In this document: piece after piece, positions 29,666 through 38,941 of the stretch
How the letters are laid out: each line of letters opens with the position of its first letter
How positions within the stretch are numbered: the first letter of the stretch is position 1
NCBI GenBank assembly: GCA_002402175.1
Contig: NVVJ01000013.1
Location: 45,447 to 84,387 of the forward strand
DNA length: 38,941 bases
Reading direction: 5' to 3'
Source of the DNA: SAR86 cluster bacterium
Lineage (GTDB): Bacteria > Pseudomonadota > Gammaproteobacteria > Pseudomonadales > Pseudohongiellaceae
The notes under the pieces: generated by a model
Told to the model about the DNA's origin: nothing
What the model saw: only the letters and a program-made list of their open reading frames with translations
Database searches by the model: none
Position numbers and translations under genes: made by a program

Positions 29666-29973
29666 AATTTGCTACTTCTCCAATTTTCTTCCAGGTTGTG
29701 TGCTTAGGGTGGATCTTAGAAGGCGTCAATTTATCAGAAATAAGCGATTTGGAAAAGCTCGGTAGATGATTCTGAATTCTGCAAATACTACATATAGGTA
29801 TTCGACGAGCTTATGTATCAATATTTTGTGGATGTACTGCATTTAGACAGTATAACCCTTTATAATCATTGAAGTTTTTCACGTGGAACATTCCTGTATT
29901 GACGAGTCATCTGCGCTTCTAAACAGCCCTGCACCTTCGCCACCGCTTTTCTCATCTTTACGGGCGGCAACAA
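29666..29973. other. Divergent intergenic region between thrH and cysH
   Basis: Besides the -10 box listed for cysH I see AT-rich sequence around 29760-29870, suitable for a CysB footprint, but no defined operator, RNA gene or additional open frame with a ribosome binding site. Confidence 0.4.
29838..29866 (+). promoter_or_regulatory. Candidate cysH promoter with perfect -10 and poor -35
   Basis: TATAAT at 29861-29866 has no good -35 box 17 nt upstream (TGCATT). Weak -35 boxes are typical of activator-dependent promoters, and CysB, the usual activator of cysH, is encoded next door. The leader would be about 100 nt. Confidence 0.45.
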
Positions 29974-30789
29974 ATGACAGAGAATGCGCAGCTTGCTGGC
30001 ATACCGCGACATCTTATTAACCTCTGCAATAGCGATGACTACACGACCATGATGACAGAACAGGATATTCTTGAGTTCAATGCAAGCCTGGCAGACAGCC
30101 AGCCTAAAGAAATAATTGCGGCGGTTATCAAGGAAATACCCAATTTCGCTATTTCTTTCAGCGGCGCTGAAGATGTAGTGTTGATAGAGCTAACAAGCAA
30201 GCTACTGCCTGATCCTCCTGCTGTGTTTACCCTAGATACTGGCAGGTTACATCCTGAGACTTATCAATTTCTCGAACTGGTGCGCAAGCATTACTCCCTA
30301 CCCCTTGAGACACTGCATCCAGACCCTAAAAAGCTAGAAAAACTAATCAAAAACAAAGGCTTGTATAGCTTTTATGAAGATGGCCACGAAGAATGCTGCG
30401 GCATTCGCAAGGTAGAGCCACTCAGGGCCAAGCTAAGCACGCTGGATGCCTGGATTACAGGGCAGCGGCGTGACCAGAGCCCTTTGCGCTCCGAGGTTGC
30501 CATCATCGAGATCGATCAGAGCTTCTCTGATGACGCCCATCAATTGATTAAAGTTAACCCGCTGGCTAACTGGTCTTCAGCTGATGTGTGGGAATATATC
30601 CAGATGTTTGATGTGCCCTACAATAAACTACATAACAAAGGATACATCAGCATAGGCTGCGAGCCATGTACACGTGCGGTCAGGCCTAATCAACATGAGC
30701 GTGAAGGTCGCTGGTGGTGGGAGGAAGCCACAATCAAAGAATGCGGCCTGCATATCAGCAATCTGAATAACCCGAACAAGTCGTCATAG
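29974..30789 (+). CDS. cysH: Adenylyl-sulfate (APS) reductase, iron-sulfur type
   Basis: Reduces activated sulfate to sulfite with thioredoxin as electron donor. The 271-residue protein has the PP-loop SFSGAEDVVL (about 61-70) and the four cysteines that bind a 4Fe-4S cluster, Cys141-Cys142 (ECCGIRKVEPL) and Cys229-x-x-Cys232 (IGCEPCTR). The cluster marks it as an APS reductase (Pseudomonas and plant type) rather than the PAPS reductase of E. coli. The catalytic cysteine is Cys257 in KECGLH. ATG 29974 fits family length; a shorter start at 30049 is possible. trxB in this window could supply reduced thioredoxin. Confidence 0.95.
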   Translation: MTENAQLAGIPRHLINLCNSDDYTTMMTEQDILEFNASLADSQPKEIIAAVIKEIPNFAISFSGAEDVVLIELTSKLLPDPPAVFTLDTGRLHPETYQFLELVRKHYSLPLETLHPDPKKLEKLIKNKGLYSFYEDGHEECCGIRKVEPLRAKLSTLDAWITGQRRDQSPLRSEVAIIEIDQSFSDDAHQLIKVNPLANWSSADVWEYIQMFDVPYNKLHNKGYISIGCEPCTRAVRPNQHEREGRWWWEEATIKECGLHISNLNNPNKSS

Positions 30790-30808
30790 GCCTGGCATAG
30801 ATAGAATA

Positions 30809-30829
30809 GCCAGCACCCTACTCGCTGGC
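30809..30829. terminator. Hairpin between convergent cysH and cysB
   Basis: GCCAGC (30809-30814), nine-base loop, GCTGGC (30824-30829). It lies in the 61-nt gap between convergent stops. No adjacent U-run on either strand, although TTTTTT follows 18 bases later on the plus strand, so it is only a possible terminator. Confidence 0.35.
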
Positions 30830-30850
30830 GGCCTTCAACTAGCGGCTTTT

Positions 30851-31885
<1,035 letters not shown>

Positions 31886-31899
31886 CTATAGCCAGACTG

Positions 31900-31928
31900 T
31901 TGCCGCACTATATTCGATTAAGTTATAA
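31900..31928 (+). promoter_or_regulatory. Candidate promoter of the TauE/SafE gene
   Basis: TTGCCG (31900-31905) and TTATAA (31923-31928), 17-nt spacing. AT-rich direct repeats AATATTC follow at about 31931-31948. The location between cysB and the permease gene suggests CysB control, which the sequence alone cannot prove. Confidence 0.45.
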
Positions 31929-32009
31929 AAATATTCATAAATATTCCTTTATTGATCAGTGCCAGGATAATAATCTACTGTCAGGTTTACAGGCTAGGAG
32001 CCAACCACC

Positions 32010-32810
32010 GTGGAACTGTTACTACATATATCAGCTGGCGCCGTTGTCGGATTTGCTATCGGCTTGACCGGCGTAGGTGGCGGCTCGCTTATGACGCCGA
32101 TTCTGCTGCTTTTCGGCTACCCGGCCCCCGTGGCCATTGGTACAGATTTGTTATATGCGGCGATAACCAAGGCTAATGGTGCTATTTCTCACCATCGTCG
32201 AGGAAATGTTAACTGGAAGATCGTTTCCTTGCTTGCACTTGGGAGCATCCCCAGCGCTATCCTGGTCCACCTATTGCTGCTCGACACCGGCTTTCAGCAG
32301 TCCCAATTGTTCGAAAATTTGTTAACCAGAAGCTTAGGTGTAATGTTAATTACCACCTCCATCATATTGATATTTAAAGGTAAACTACGGAAAAATGCGG
32401 TAGATGATCGGCCCGAGTTTATCATGGGTGTCGTGCACCGAAACCGCGGATTCATTACCTGGCTTATGGGCATATTACTGGGCGTGTGCGTAACCCTGTC
32501 CTCTATTGGCGCAGGGGCATTTGGCGCGGCGATTCTATTGGTTATCTACTCCAAAACGTCCGCGGTGAGAATCATTGGCAGTGATATTGCCCATGCGGTT
32601 CCCCTAACGTTTATTGCCGGCGCAGGTTACTTTGTTGCTGGGTTTGTAGATATGAGCTTACTGCTTAGTTTGTTACTAGGGTCCTTGCCTGCCATTAGCT
32701 TTGGCACAAGGGTGAGCAGTAGAGTGTCGGAAAGAACACTGCAGAAGATCTTAATAGTGATATTGCTGAGTATGGGCTGTTATTACAGTATATTTAGTGT
32801 GTTACATTAA
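32010..32810 (+). CDS. TauE/SafE family sulfite or sulfur-anion exporter
   Basis: Multi-pass inner-membrane permease of 266 residues with about seven or eight hydrophobic helices. The family repeat is visible twice: GAVVGFAIGLTGVGGGSLMTPILLLF at the N-terminus, with GIPVAIGTDLLYAAITK-like sequence after it, and GILLGVCVTLSSIGAGAFGAAIL past the middle. The start is GTG 32010 with TAGGAG nine nt upstream. Divergent from cysB and close to cysH, so export of sulfite or a related sulfur compound is a sensible inference; the substrate is not shown. Confidence 0.9.
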   Translation: MELLLHISAGAVVGFAIGLTGVGGGSLMTPILLLFGYPAPVAIGTDLLYAAITKANGAISHHRRGNVNWKIVSLLALGSIPSAILVHLLLLDTGFQQSQLFENLLTRSLGVMLITTSIILIFKGKLRKNAVDDRPEFIMGVVHRNRGFITWLMGILLGVCVTLSSIGAGAFGAAILLVIYSKTSAVRIIGSDIAHAVPLTFIAGAGYFVAGFVDMSLLLSLLLGSLPAISFGTRVSSRVSERTLQKILIVILLSMGCYYSIFSVLH

Positions 32811-32834
32811 ATATACACTATATCTATCTGATAA

Positions 32835-33731
32835 TTATGAATTAGATATTCCGTGTGGTACGTGTCCTGTAGCCACATGATTACGCGTAGACTCGCAATG
32901 AGCCTCCTGATCATCAAAAAAGACATCGGCATCAAAGGCTCGTAGAAACTCACCTTTATCCAAACCACCAAGGAATAGGGATTCATCGATACGAATATTC
33001 CAGGCTCGTAAGGTACGTACTACTCGCTCATGAGCTGGAGCTGCTCTGGCCGTTACCAGGCAAGTTCTTAATGGCGCATCGCCATTGGGGAAAGCCATTT
33101 GAATTTGCTGCAGCGCCGCAAGGAAAGGCTTAAAAGGACCACCACTCATAGGCTCATTTGCTGCATCACGCTCATTCTCAGTAAAAGCCTCTAAGCCTTT
33201 GCTTTTGTATATTATTTCGGAATCGTCAGAAAAAAGAACGGCGTCTCCATCGAAGGCTATTTTTAAAATATCATCAGAGCCGGCAGATTTGTTTGATGGC
33301 AGAATTGTGGCCGCGGCAACACCAGACTCAAGCGCCTGCCTGACATCGGCGCCATCGGTTGAAAGGAATAGATGGCTGTTAAATGCGGCAATGTATCTGT
33401 ACGGACTTTCGCCACCGCTAAAAGCGGCCCGTGAAATATCCAGACCATAGTGTTGAATCGAATTGAATATACGCAGCCCGGTATCGGCACTGTTTCGGGA
33501 AAGCAAAATAACCTGCACCGGAGACTCTTCCAGAAGATCGTTAAGCCTGAGTAGTTTTTGCACCAAGCTAAATGCATCTCCCGGCTGAAGAGGCTCTTCT
33601 TCATGGGCAATCTGATATTGCTGGTAAGCATCCAGACCCTGCTCCTCATACACCTGATGGCTTTCGGCCAAGTTGAAAAGGGCACGAGAAGAAATAGCGA
33701 TTACCAAAGGGTCAATCTTTGCCTGGGACAC
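32835..33731 (-). CDS. Cytosolic 5'-nucleotidase family protein (NT5C1-like)
   Basis: Predicted nucleoside 5'-monophosphate phosphatase of the family that includes animal cytosolic 5'-nucleotidase I. I place the start at GTG 33731 (298 residues) because homology as I recall it begins at DPLVIAISSRALFNLAESH; a TTG at 33812 would add 27 residues of no recognised family. Conserved blocks are QVILLSRNSADTGLRIFNSI, YGLDISRAAFSGG, NSHLFLSTDGADVRQALESGVAAATI, IAFDGDAVLFSDDSE and FFDDQEAHCE. It is convergent with the TauE gene and divergent from the patatin gene. Confidence 0.88.
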   Translation of the reverse strand: MSQAKIDPLVIAISSRALFNLAESHQVYEEQGLDAYQQYQIAHEEEPLQPGDAFSLVQKLLRLNDLLEESPVQVILLSRNSADTGLRIFNSIQHYGLDISRAAFSGGESPYRYIAAFNSHLFLSTDGADVRQALESGVAAATILPSNKSAGSDDILKIAFDGDAVLFSDDSEIIYKSKGLEAFTENERDAANEPMSGGPFKPFLAALQQIQMAFPNGDAPLRTCLVTARAAPAHERVVRTLRAWNIRIDESLFLGGLDKGEFLRAFDADVFFDDQEAHCESTRNHVATGHVPHGISNS

Positions 33732-33838
33732 TGTAGATTCTCTATAAAGATGGATTAGACTAATGATCTGGTAGATATAATAGTTGCCTGTCTGGAACAT
33801 TACTATATCCAAATGAGAGCAACTTACATCAATTGTGT

Positions 33839-33870
33839 AGTAAGATATGAATTATTAATCATAACTTACT
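33839..33870. promoter_or_regulatory. 12-bp imperfect inverted repeat, candidate operator
   Basis: AGTAAGATATGA (33839-33850), spacer ATTATTAA, TCATAACTTACT (33859-33870): 11 of 12 positions pair. It lies in the very AT-rich region between the divergent 5'-nucleotidase and patatin genes, a natural site for a dimeric regulator of one or both. Confidence 0.5.
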
Positions 33871-33928
33871 GTTTATTATAAATATGTTATAGATTTTTAT
33901 ATCAAAAGAACCGTACGAATACCAAAGG

Positions 33929-35146
33929 ATGATCTGCAAAAGGATGCTCAAACAATATAACGCCGACCGGATTGGTTTAATACTGTCCGGCGGAGGCGCC
34001 AGGGCCGCCTATCAAGTCGGCGTGCTTAGGGCTATCGCCAATATCCTCCCCAAAGATGCTTGTAGTCCGTTTCACATAATATCCGGCACGTCAGCCGGTG
34101 CGTTAAATGCAGCCTCGCTGGCTTCTCATGCCCACCGCTTGCGAACCGGAGTGCGTATTCTTGAGCATGTGTGGAAAAACATTAGCAGTGATCAGGTGTA
34201 TGTTCCGCAGTCGGGGAATCTTTTAGGTAGCGCATCTAGCCTGGTGTTATCAATGGTTGCGGGCAAACCCGATAGCCCTCCACTGTCATTACTGGATAAC
34301 ACCCCTTTGGCATCGTTGTTATCTAGAGTACTAAAACTAGAACGAATTCAAGGGAATATAGATAAAGGCTTTCTTGATGCATTAAGTATTACCGCGTCCG
34401 CTTACAGCAGCGGTGAGTCAGTCTCGTTCTATCAGGGCATTAAAGGTCTAAAAGACTGGTCTGGGCCACATCGTGTTGGTCGTCGCGCCGACATTAAATT
34501 ACAGCATTTGCTCGCATCTTCGGCGATACCGGTGCTATTTCCTGCAACTCAGATCGAAAACCAATACTATGGAGATGGCGCTGTTCGGCAGTTGGCACCA
34601 ACTTCCACCGCCATACACCTCGGTGCCCGCCGAATCTTAGCTATAGGGGTGAGTGGAAACAGGCTAAAGAAGCCATCAAATGAGGAGTCATCCAGCGGCG
34701 TAGAAAATGAAGCTGTTGGAGAACTCGCAATTCCAACCACCCCATCCACTCCTGACTCCGCCCCCGAAGCCCCTTCACTGTCTCAAATTATCGGCCATAT
34801 ACTGAACAGTGCATTCGTCGACACCCTGGAAAACGACCTTGAGTTTTTGCGTCACATGAACGAAGTTCTCCCCTATGTGCCGGAGCACATTAAAGAGCAG
34901 GCTGAATTTCCCATGCACGAAGTGGACTTACTGGAAATATCACCAACAAAGGAATTAAACCTGTTAGCAGCAAAGCATTACGATGAACTTCCGAAAACGA
35001 TGTCTCGTTATGTAAAAGGAAGTAGCTCAGGCACTTTGCTTAGCCTGGTGCTATTTGAAAAAGGATTTTGTACAGACTTGATGAAACTAGGTTTTGAAGA
35101 CGCCATGGAGAAAGAGCAAAGCATTGCTCAGTTCTTTAAGCACTAG
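33929..35146 (+). CDS. Patatin-like phospholipase
   Basis: Predicted serine lipase acting on phospholipids or acyl esters, 405 residues. The oxyanion loop is SGGGARAAYQVG (20-31), the nucleophile elbow GTSAG has Ser55, and the dyad Asp216 lies in GDGAVRQ. No signal peptide, so it is cytoplasmic or peripherally membrane bound. A Ser/Glu/Pro-rich insert (about 250-285) separates the core from a helical C-terminal part. Two starts are possible (33929 and 33944) and neither has a well-spaced ribosome binding site. The stop shares CTAG with that of msrA on the other strand. Confidence 0.92.
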   Translation: MICKRMLKQYNADRIGLILSGGGARAAYQVGVLRAIANILPKDACSPFHIISGTSAGALNAASLASHAHRLRTGVRILEHVWKNISSDQVYVPQSGNLLGSASSLVLSMVAGKPDSPPLSLLDNTPLASLLSRVLKLERIQGNIDKGFLDALSITASAYSSGESVSFYQGIKGLKDWSGPHRVGRRADIKLQHLLASSAIPVLFPATQIENQYYGDGAVRQLAPTSTAIHLGARRILAIGVSGNRLKKPSNEESSSGVENEAVGELAIPTTPSTPDSAPEAPSLSQIIGHILNSAFVDTLENDLEFLRHMNEVLPYVPEHIKEQAEFPMHEVDLLEISPTKELNLLAAKHYDELPKTMSRYVKGSSSGTLLSLVLFEKGFCTDLMKLGFEDAMEKEQSIAQFFKH

Positions 35147-35817
35147 TTAGCTAGCTCTTCGCCGCCTTTTGCCAGACAAACGCCGGTTCCAGCCAGACTA
35201 CAATAGCCGCCTGGATTCTTTGCCAGGTATTGCTGATGATAATCTTCAGCATAATAAACTTTATCCAACTCTTTGATTTCAGTTGTAATTTCAGGATAGC
35301 CCTTAGACTTAAGAGCAAGCTGATAGTGGCTAGCACTTTCTGTGGCGCTGACTAGCTGCTCAGATGAAGTTGTGTAGATAGCCGATCGATATTGTGTACC
35401 CTGATCATTGCCCTGACGCATACCCTGAGTTGGGTCGTGAGATTCCCAAAAAGCAATCAACAGATCCTGATAAGTGATTAGCGCCGGATCAAAAAACACG
35501 ACAACAACTTCCGTGTGGCCGGTCATGCCTGAACAGACATCCTCATAACTTGGGTTTACGGTAACCCCTCCCGCGTAGCCAACGGCCGTACTGTAAACAC
35601 CGTCTAGTTGCCAGAACAGCCTTTCTGCTCCCCAGAAACAGCCAACAGCAAAAATCGCTTTTTCCAGGTTTTCAGGCACGGGCTCTACAATTCTATTTCC
35701 AGAAACAAAATGCTCTGGATTAAATTCTACAACCGCACTTCTGTCTGGCAAGGCGCTGTTTTTATCAGGCACTTCACTTGGTTTATTTCGCTGAAACAAC
35801 ATCGGCAAACTCGACAC
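35143..35817 (-). CDS. msrA: Peptide methionine sulfoxide reductase MsrA
   Basis: Repairs methionine-S-sulfoxide in proteins using thioredoxin. The 224-residue protein has a roughly 50-residue N-terminal extension as in E. coli MsrA (212), the catalytic Cys60 in GCFWG, YAGG, GHTEVV, WESHDPTQG, the DQGTQYRSAI motif, and C-terminal recycling cysteines in YCSLAGTGVC. Divergent from argD. Confidence 0.97.
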   Translation of the reverse strand: MSSLPMLFQRNKPSEVPDKNSALPDRSAVVEFNPEHFVSGNRIVEPVPENLEKAIFAVGCFWGAERLFWQLDGVYSTAVGYAGGVTVNPSYEDVCSGMTGHTEVVVVFFDPALITYQDLLIAFWESHDPTQGMRQGNDQGTQYRSAIYTTSSEQLVSATESASHYQLALKSKGYPEITTEIKELDKVYYAEDYHQQYLAKNPGGYCSLAGTGVCLAKGGEELAN

Positions 35818-35908
35818 TAATTAGATAAATTGAATGATACACTCTATCCGCGAAAAACACCTCTCAGCCACACGATGTGTTGAATTATTAGTAACCTGGG
35901 AAACAAAT

Positions 35909-37075
35909 ATGACCTCTGCTCTTATGCAAAACTACGGAAAACCTGAGCTGGAATTCGACCATGGCAAGGGCTCCTTTCTGTACGCGGTTAACGGTGATCG
36001 TTATCTGGACTTTGCCATGGGAATTGCAGTCAACAGTCTGGGCCATTGCCACCCCGCTTTAGTTGATGCCATCACCAAGCAGGCGAATACGCTTTGGCAT
36101 ACATCGAACCTTTATCGAATTGCTGGCAGCGAAGAACTGGCAGCGCGGCTGGTAGAACATTCATTTGCTGACAGAGTCTTCTTTTGTAACTCGGGAACAG
36201 AGGCTATTGAATGTGGCTTTAAGATGATTCGTCGTTATTTCTATAACAAGGGCGAGCCACAGCGAAACCGTATTATCGCCATGAGTGGCGCATTCCATGG
36301 CAGATCCCTTGCGGCAATTGCAGCAGCGGGCAACCCCGTTCATTGCGAAGGCTTCCTGCTTGCTGACAGTGGTTTCGATCAGGCTGAATTTGGCAATATA
36401 AAATCCCTAGAACAACAAATAGGTGAAAACACGGCCGCTGTAATACTAGAACCGATTCAGGGCGAAGGTGGAATCACCGTAGTAGAAGAAAGTTATCTTC
36501 GTGCAATCAAAGACTTATGTGACAAACATGGATTGTTGTTAATGCTAGACGAAGTGCAATGTGGTGTAGGCAGAACCGGAAGCCTGTATGCGCATCAGCA
36601 GCTGGGGGTAAACCCGGACGTCCTAGCATCAGCCAAAGGCCTTGGCGGCGGCTTTCCTATTGGTGCGTGTTTGGCCACTGAGGAACTGGCATCAGCTTTA
36701 TCAGTTGGAACCCATGGCAGTACGTTCGGTGGCAATCCGCTGGCCATGTCCGTAGGCAATGCCGTAATGGAAATTGTCAGTAACGAAGATTTTCTTAACA
36801 ATGTCATAGACTCAGGTAACTACTTTAAAGAAGAGCTTGAGAAACTTATTAATACTCACAGCGACTTATTAAAATCAGTTAGCGGAACCGGGCTGATGAT
36901 AGGGCTTGTTTGTGAAATAGATTCTGCGACACTAATCGCAAAGCTTCAGGAACAAAAACTATTAGTAGTTAAAGCCGGCGGGAACAGCCTTCGTTTACTT
37001 CCCGCTCTTAACGTTAGCCGCGAGGAAATCGACCTGGCGCTATCTATTCTTAAGAAGGTCTTAGCAAGCTGGTAA
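35909..37075 (+). CDS. argD: Acetylornithine/succinylornithine-type aminotransferase
   Basis: Class III PLP-dependent aminotransferase, probably acetylornithine transaminase of arginine synthesis. ATG 35909 gives 388 residues, the normal size, starting MTSALMQNYGKPELEF; an upstream ATG at 35834 would add 25 residues not expected in the family. Motifs are FCNSGTEAIECGFKMIRR, AFHGRSLAAIAA, EPIQGEGGI, LMLDEVQCGVGRTG and the PLP Lys243 in SAKGLGGGFPIGA. No other arg genes are nearby, so AstC-type or related specificity cannot be excluded. Confidence 0.9.
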   Translation: MTSALMQNYGKPELEFDHGKGSFLYAVNGDRYLDFAMGIAVNSLGHCHPALVDAITKQANTLWHTSNLYRIAGSEELAARLVEHSFADRVFFCNSGTEAIECGFKMIRRYFYNKGEPQRNRIIAMSGAFHGRSLAAIAAAGNPVHCEGFLLADSGFDQAEFGNIKSLEQQIGENTAAVILEPIQGEGGITVVEESYLRAIKDLCDKHGLLLMLDEVQCGVGRTGSLYAHQQLGVNPDVLASAKGLGGGFPIGACLATEELASALSVGTHGSTFGGNPLAMSVGNAVMEIVSNEDFLNNVIDSGNYFKEELEKLINTHSDLLKSVSGTGLMIGLVCEIDSATLIAKLQEQKLLVVKAGGNSLRLLPALNVSREEIDLALSILKKVLASW

Positions 37076-37113
37076 AATATTAAACCCGCCAAACAATTTA
37101 TCCAGGATGATCA

Positions 37114-38508
37114 ATGTCGAAAAATAAAACCTCCCACGTAAATCTCATTTCAATCTCTATATTAACTTTGGCTATTTTCGGGCTTACCGGCGCCAAAGCA
37201 GATAGTGTAGTTGCAACTCAAGTGCCCAGTGCTAGTCTTGCTTCCGCTCGTGCCGTACTAGAGGCGAGAGTACCCACGAGAGTAGAAACAGGCATCAACC
37301 GAATTAATACAGTGACCCAAAGTGGTAAAATGGCAAATAACAGCAGCGCAATAATCCCTTTCGAAATATCCATATCTGACGAGTCTATCGCCGATCTAAA
37401 GCAGCGTCTGCAACGTACTCGTATGCCAGACCAAATAGCCAATACCACCTGGGAGTACGGAACCGACTCCACCTACCTCAAAGATTTATTGCACTACTGG
37501 CAGAATGACTTTGACTGGCGCAAGCAAGAATCTCTATTAAATCAAACAGATCAATTCAAAACCGAAATTGATGGATTAACTATTCACTTCATTCATCAAC
37601 GCTCAAATAACCCAGAAGCTATTCCTCTATTGATGGTGCACGGCTGGCCGGGATCTATTAGCGAATTCACCAAAATCATAGGCCCGCTTACAGACCCAGT
37701 TGCCCACGGCGGCGAGCAACTGGACTCTTACCATGTAATAGCACCGTCTCTGCCGGGCTTTGGTTTTTCTGAAATCCCAGATCAACCCGGTTATAGCCCT
37801 GAAAAAATGGCCCACATTCTTGCCGGCCTTATGCAGCGGCTGGGGTACGAGCGCTACGCCATTGCCGGTGGCGATTGGGGCGCTATCATCAACCGTCAAA
37901 TAGCCAACAATTACCCCGAACGGCTCATCGGCTTGCACTCTAATATGATTTTGGCTGGGCCTCCTGCAGATGAGAACCAGCGCAACGATGTCACCGAACA
38001 GGAAGACACATTGCGAACAGCCCGCACAGCTTATATGCAGAACGAAGTAGGATACCAACAAATTCAAGGCACTAAGCCGCAAAGCTTAGGCGTGGGATTA
38101 AACGATTCCCCTGCTGGACTCGCTGCATGGATTGTTGAAAAGTTTCACGGCTGGACCGACATGCCTCAGGGAGCCGATGGAAACCTTGATAACCATCTCA
38201 GCAAAGACGAGCTGCTTACCAATATTTCTATCTATTGGTTCACCGAAACAATTACTTCCTCTACGCGTATTTATTACGAGAGCCGCAACACGCCGGCCGT
38301 CAAACCTGTTACTTATATAGATGTACCAACTGGTGCGGCTATATTCCCTGCCGAAATATACATCACGCCAAAGTCCTGGGTTGAGGCGGCCTATGATTTA
38401 CGCCGCTACACGATGATGAGTAAAGGCGGCCACTTTGCGGCGCTGGAGCAACCTGAATCGTACCTGGAGGAATTGAACGCTTTTTTCCGCTTGCTAAGAA
38501 ATGATTAA
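37114..38508 (+). CDS. Exported epoxide hydrolase (alpha/beta-hydrolase with EHN domain)
   Basis: Predicted to open epoxides to diols. The 464-residue product begins with a signal peptide (to about 29; ISILTLAIFGLTGAKA), then about 40 residues of low-complexity Ala/Val/Ser sequence. The EHN domain covers about 85-195 (PFEISISDESIADLKQRLQRTRMP...WQNDFDWRKQ). The hydrolase core has the oxyanion motif HGWPGS, the nucleophile Asp254 in GGDWG and the catalytic His in GGHFAALEQPE. The order and spacing match the microsomal/juvenile-hormone epoxide hydrolase clan. The natural substrate is unknown; export is unusual for the family. Confidence 0.9.
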   Translation: MSKNKTSHVNLISISILTLAIFGLTGAKADSVVATQVPSASLASARAVLEARVPTRVETGINRINTVTQSGKMANNSSAIIPFEISISDESIADLKQRLQRTRMPDQIANTTWEYGTDSTYLKDLLHYWQNDFDWRKQESLLNQTDQFKTEIDGLTIHFIHQRSNNPEAIPLLMVHGWPGSISEFTKIIGPLTDPVAHGGEQLDSYHVIAPSLPGFGFSEIPDQPGYSPEKMAHILAGLMQRLGYERYAIAGGDWGAIINRQIANNYPERLIGLHSNMILAGPPADENQRNDVTEQEDTLRTARTAYMQNEVGYQQIQGTKPQSLGVGLNDSPAGLAAWIVEKFHGWTDMPQGADGNLDNHLSKDELLTNISIYWFTETITSSTRIYYESRNTPAVKPVTYIDVPTGAAIFPAEIYITPKSWVEAAYDLRRYTMMSKGGHFAALEQPESYLEELNAFFRLLRND

Positions 38509-38568
38509 CATCAAAAGCGGCAAGGTTCGTTATGCTTATAATTATAAGAAATACCTAGGAAAAGTAAT

Positions 38569-38941
38569 ATGAAACGTTTTCTGTCTGTTTTTGCGCCCGT
38601 ATTAATCACCTCAGTTTTCTCTATTTCAGCTCTGGCTCAAGAAATAGAGTATCCGGATTCTTTTAATGAACCCATGGGCCTATTCGATAGCGCCATGGGG
38701 GATTTCCATTTCCCAATCTCATCTAGCAATGAGCAGGCGCAGGCTTACTTTGATCAGGGCTTCCAGCTGATGTACGCCTTTGCAAAAAACGATGCGGCCC
38801 GCTCCTTTCAGGCCGCACATTTCGCCGACCCAGAATGTGGTATTTGTTTTTGGGGCGAGGCATGGGCCTGGGGTTCTTATCTCAATGGCGCAATGAGTAC
38901 GGCCGAAGCACCTAGAGCTTACCTGGCAATGCAACAAGCAC
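38569..38941 (+). CDS. Secreted TPR-type repeat protein, N-terminal part (runs off the window)
   Basis: Open from ATG 38569 to the window edge (124 codons), with AGGA nine nt upstream. A clear signal peptide (MKRFLSVFAPVLITSVFSISALAQ) is followed by FPISSSNEQAQAYFDQGFQLMYAFAKNDAARSFQAAHFADPECGICFWGEAWAWGSYLNG. This resembles periplasmic tetratricopeptide proteins whose first repeat carries a Cys-x-x-Cys or Cys-x-x-x-Trp-Gly motif; function of that group is not known to me. It follows the epoxide hydrolase by 60 nt and may share its transcript. Confidence 0.8.
   Translation, partial: MKRFLSVFAPVLITSVFSISALAQEIEYPDSFNEPMGLFDSAMGDFHFPISSSNEQAQAYFDQGFQLMYAFAKNDAARSFQAAHFADPECGICFWGEAWAWGSYLNGAMSTAEAPRAYLAMQQA

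Overview
The window reads as chromosomal backbone of a gammaproteobacterium, probably a marine relative of Pseudomonadales or Cellvibrionales. Two gene blocks follow an order familiar from Pseudomonas and partly from E. coli. The first is tRNA-Ser(UGA)/yccA/tusDCBE/cysG/serS/crcB/lolA/ftsK/trxB/aat/bpt/infA/clpA/clpS/cspD/rluE ... nudJ/mnmA/hflD/purB/roxA. The second is pabB/thrH/cysH/cysB. Gene density is high, with many 1-11 nt overlaps. I see no prophage, insertion sequence, CRISPR array or toxin island. The only mobility-type gene is a solitary tyrosine recombinase.

Layout. 1-642: 3'-truncated modA (minus strand), with a ModE-type operator laid over its promoter. 949-2154: lone tyrosine recombinase with a strong inverted repeat at its stop codon. 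2360-4606: the periplasmic protease Prc. 4607-5709: a gene-poor stretch holding an intact tRNA-Ser(UGA), its own promoter, a decayed second tRNA-Ser copy fused to a 9-bp repeat array, a pair of diverged repeats and a minus-strand terminator. 5710-8001: yccA and the tusDCBE sulfur relay. 8033-14160 (minus): cysG, serS, crcB, lolA, ftsK. 14504-17264 (plus): trxB, aat, bpt, infA. 17292-20051 (minus): clpA, clpS. 20330-21316: a CspD-like protein with an acidic tail, and rluE. 21313-22531 (minus): moaCDE. 22729-28986 (plus): nudJ, mnmA, hflD, purB, roxA, pabB. 29048-33731: thrH, cysH, cysB, a TauE/SafE permease and a cytosolic 5'-nucleotidase. 33929-38941: patatin-like lipase, msrA, an argD-type aminotransferase, an exported epoxide hydrolase and the start of a secreted repeat protein.

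How the genes fit together. Sulfur handling recurs. TusBCDE passes persulfide sulfur to MnmA, which thiolates tRNA wobble uridine, and both are in this window. CysG makes siroheme for sulfite reductase; CysH reduces APS; CysB regulates; TauE/SafE probably exports a sulfur anion; MoaCDE builds the dithiolene of molybdopterin; MsrA and TrxB serve thiol and methionine repair. The second theme is protein turnover by N-degrons: Aat and Bpt add leucine to N-termini, ClpS recognises them and ClpA unfolds them, all within 5 kb.

Most of the window is well-known housekeeping DNA, and I do not see a convincing new multi-gene system. The most unusual parts are small: the degenerate tandem copy of the tRNA-Ser locus with its 9-bp array, in-frame-sized tandem repeats (15 bp and 12 bp) on both sides of tusE, a TusE carrying both DsrC cysteines, the ModE-type site at modA, and a 32-bp inverted repeat between the 5'-nucleotidase and patatin genes.
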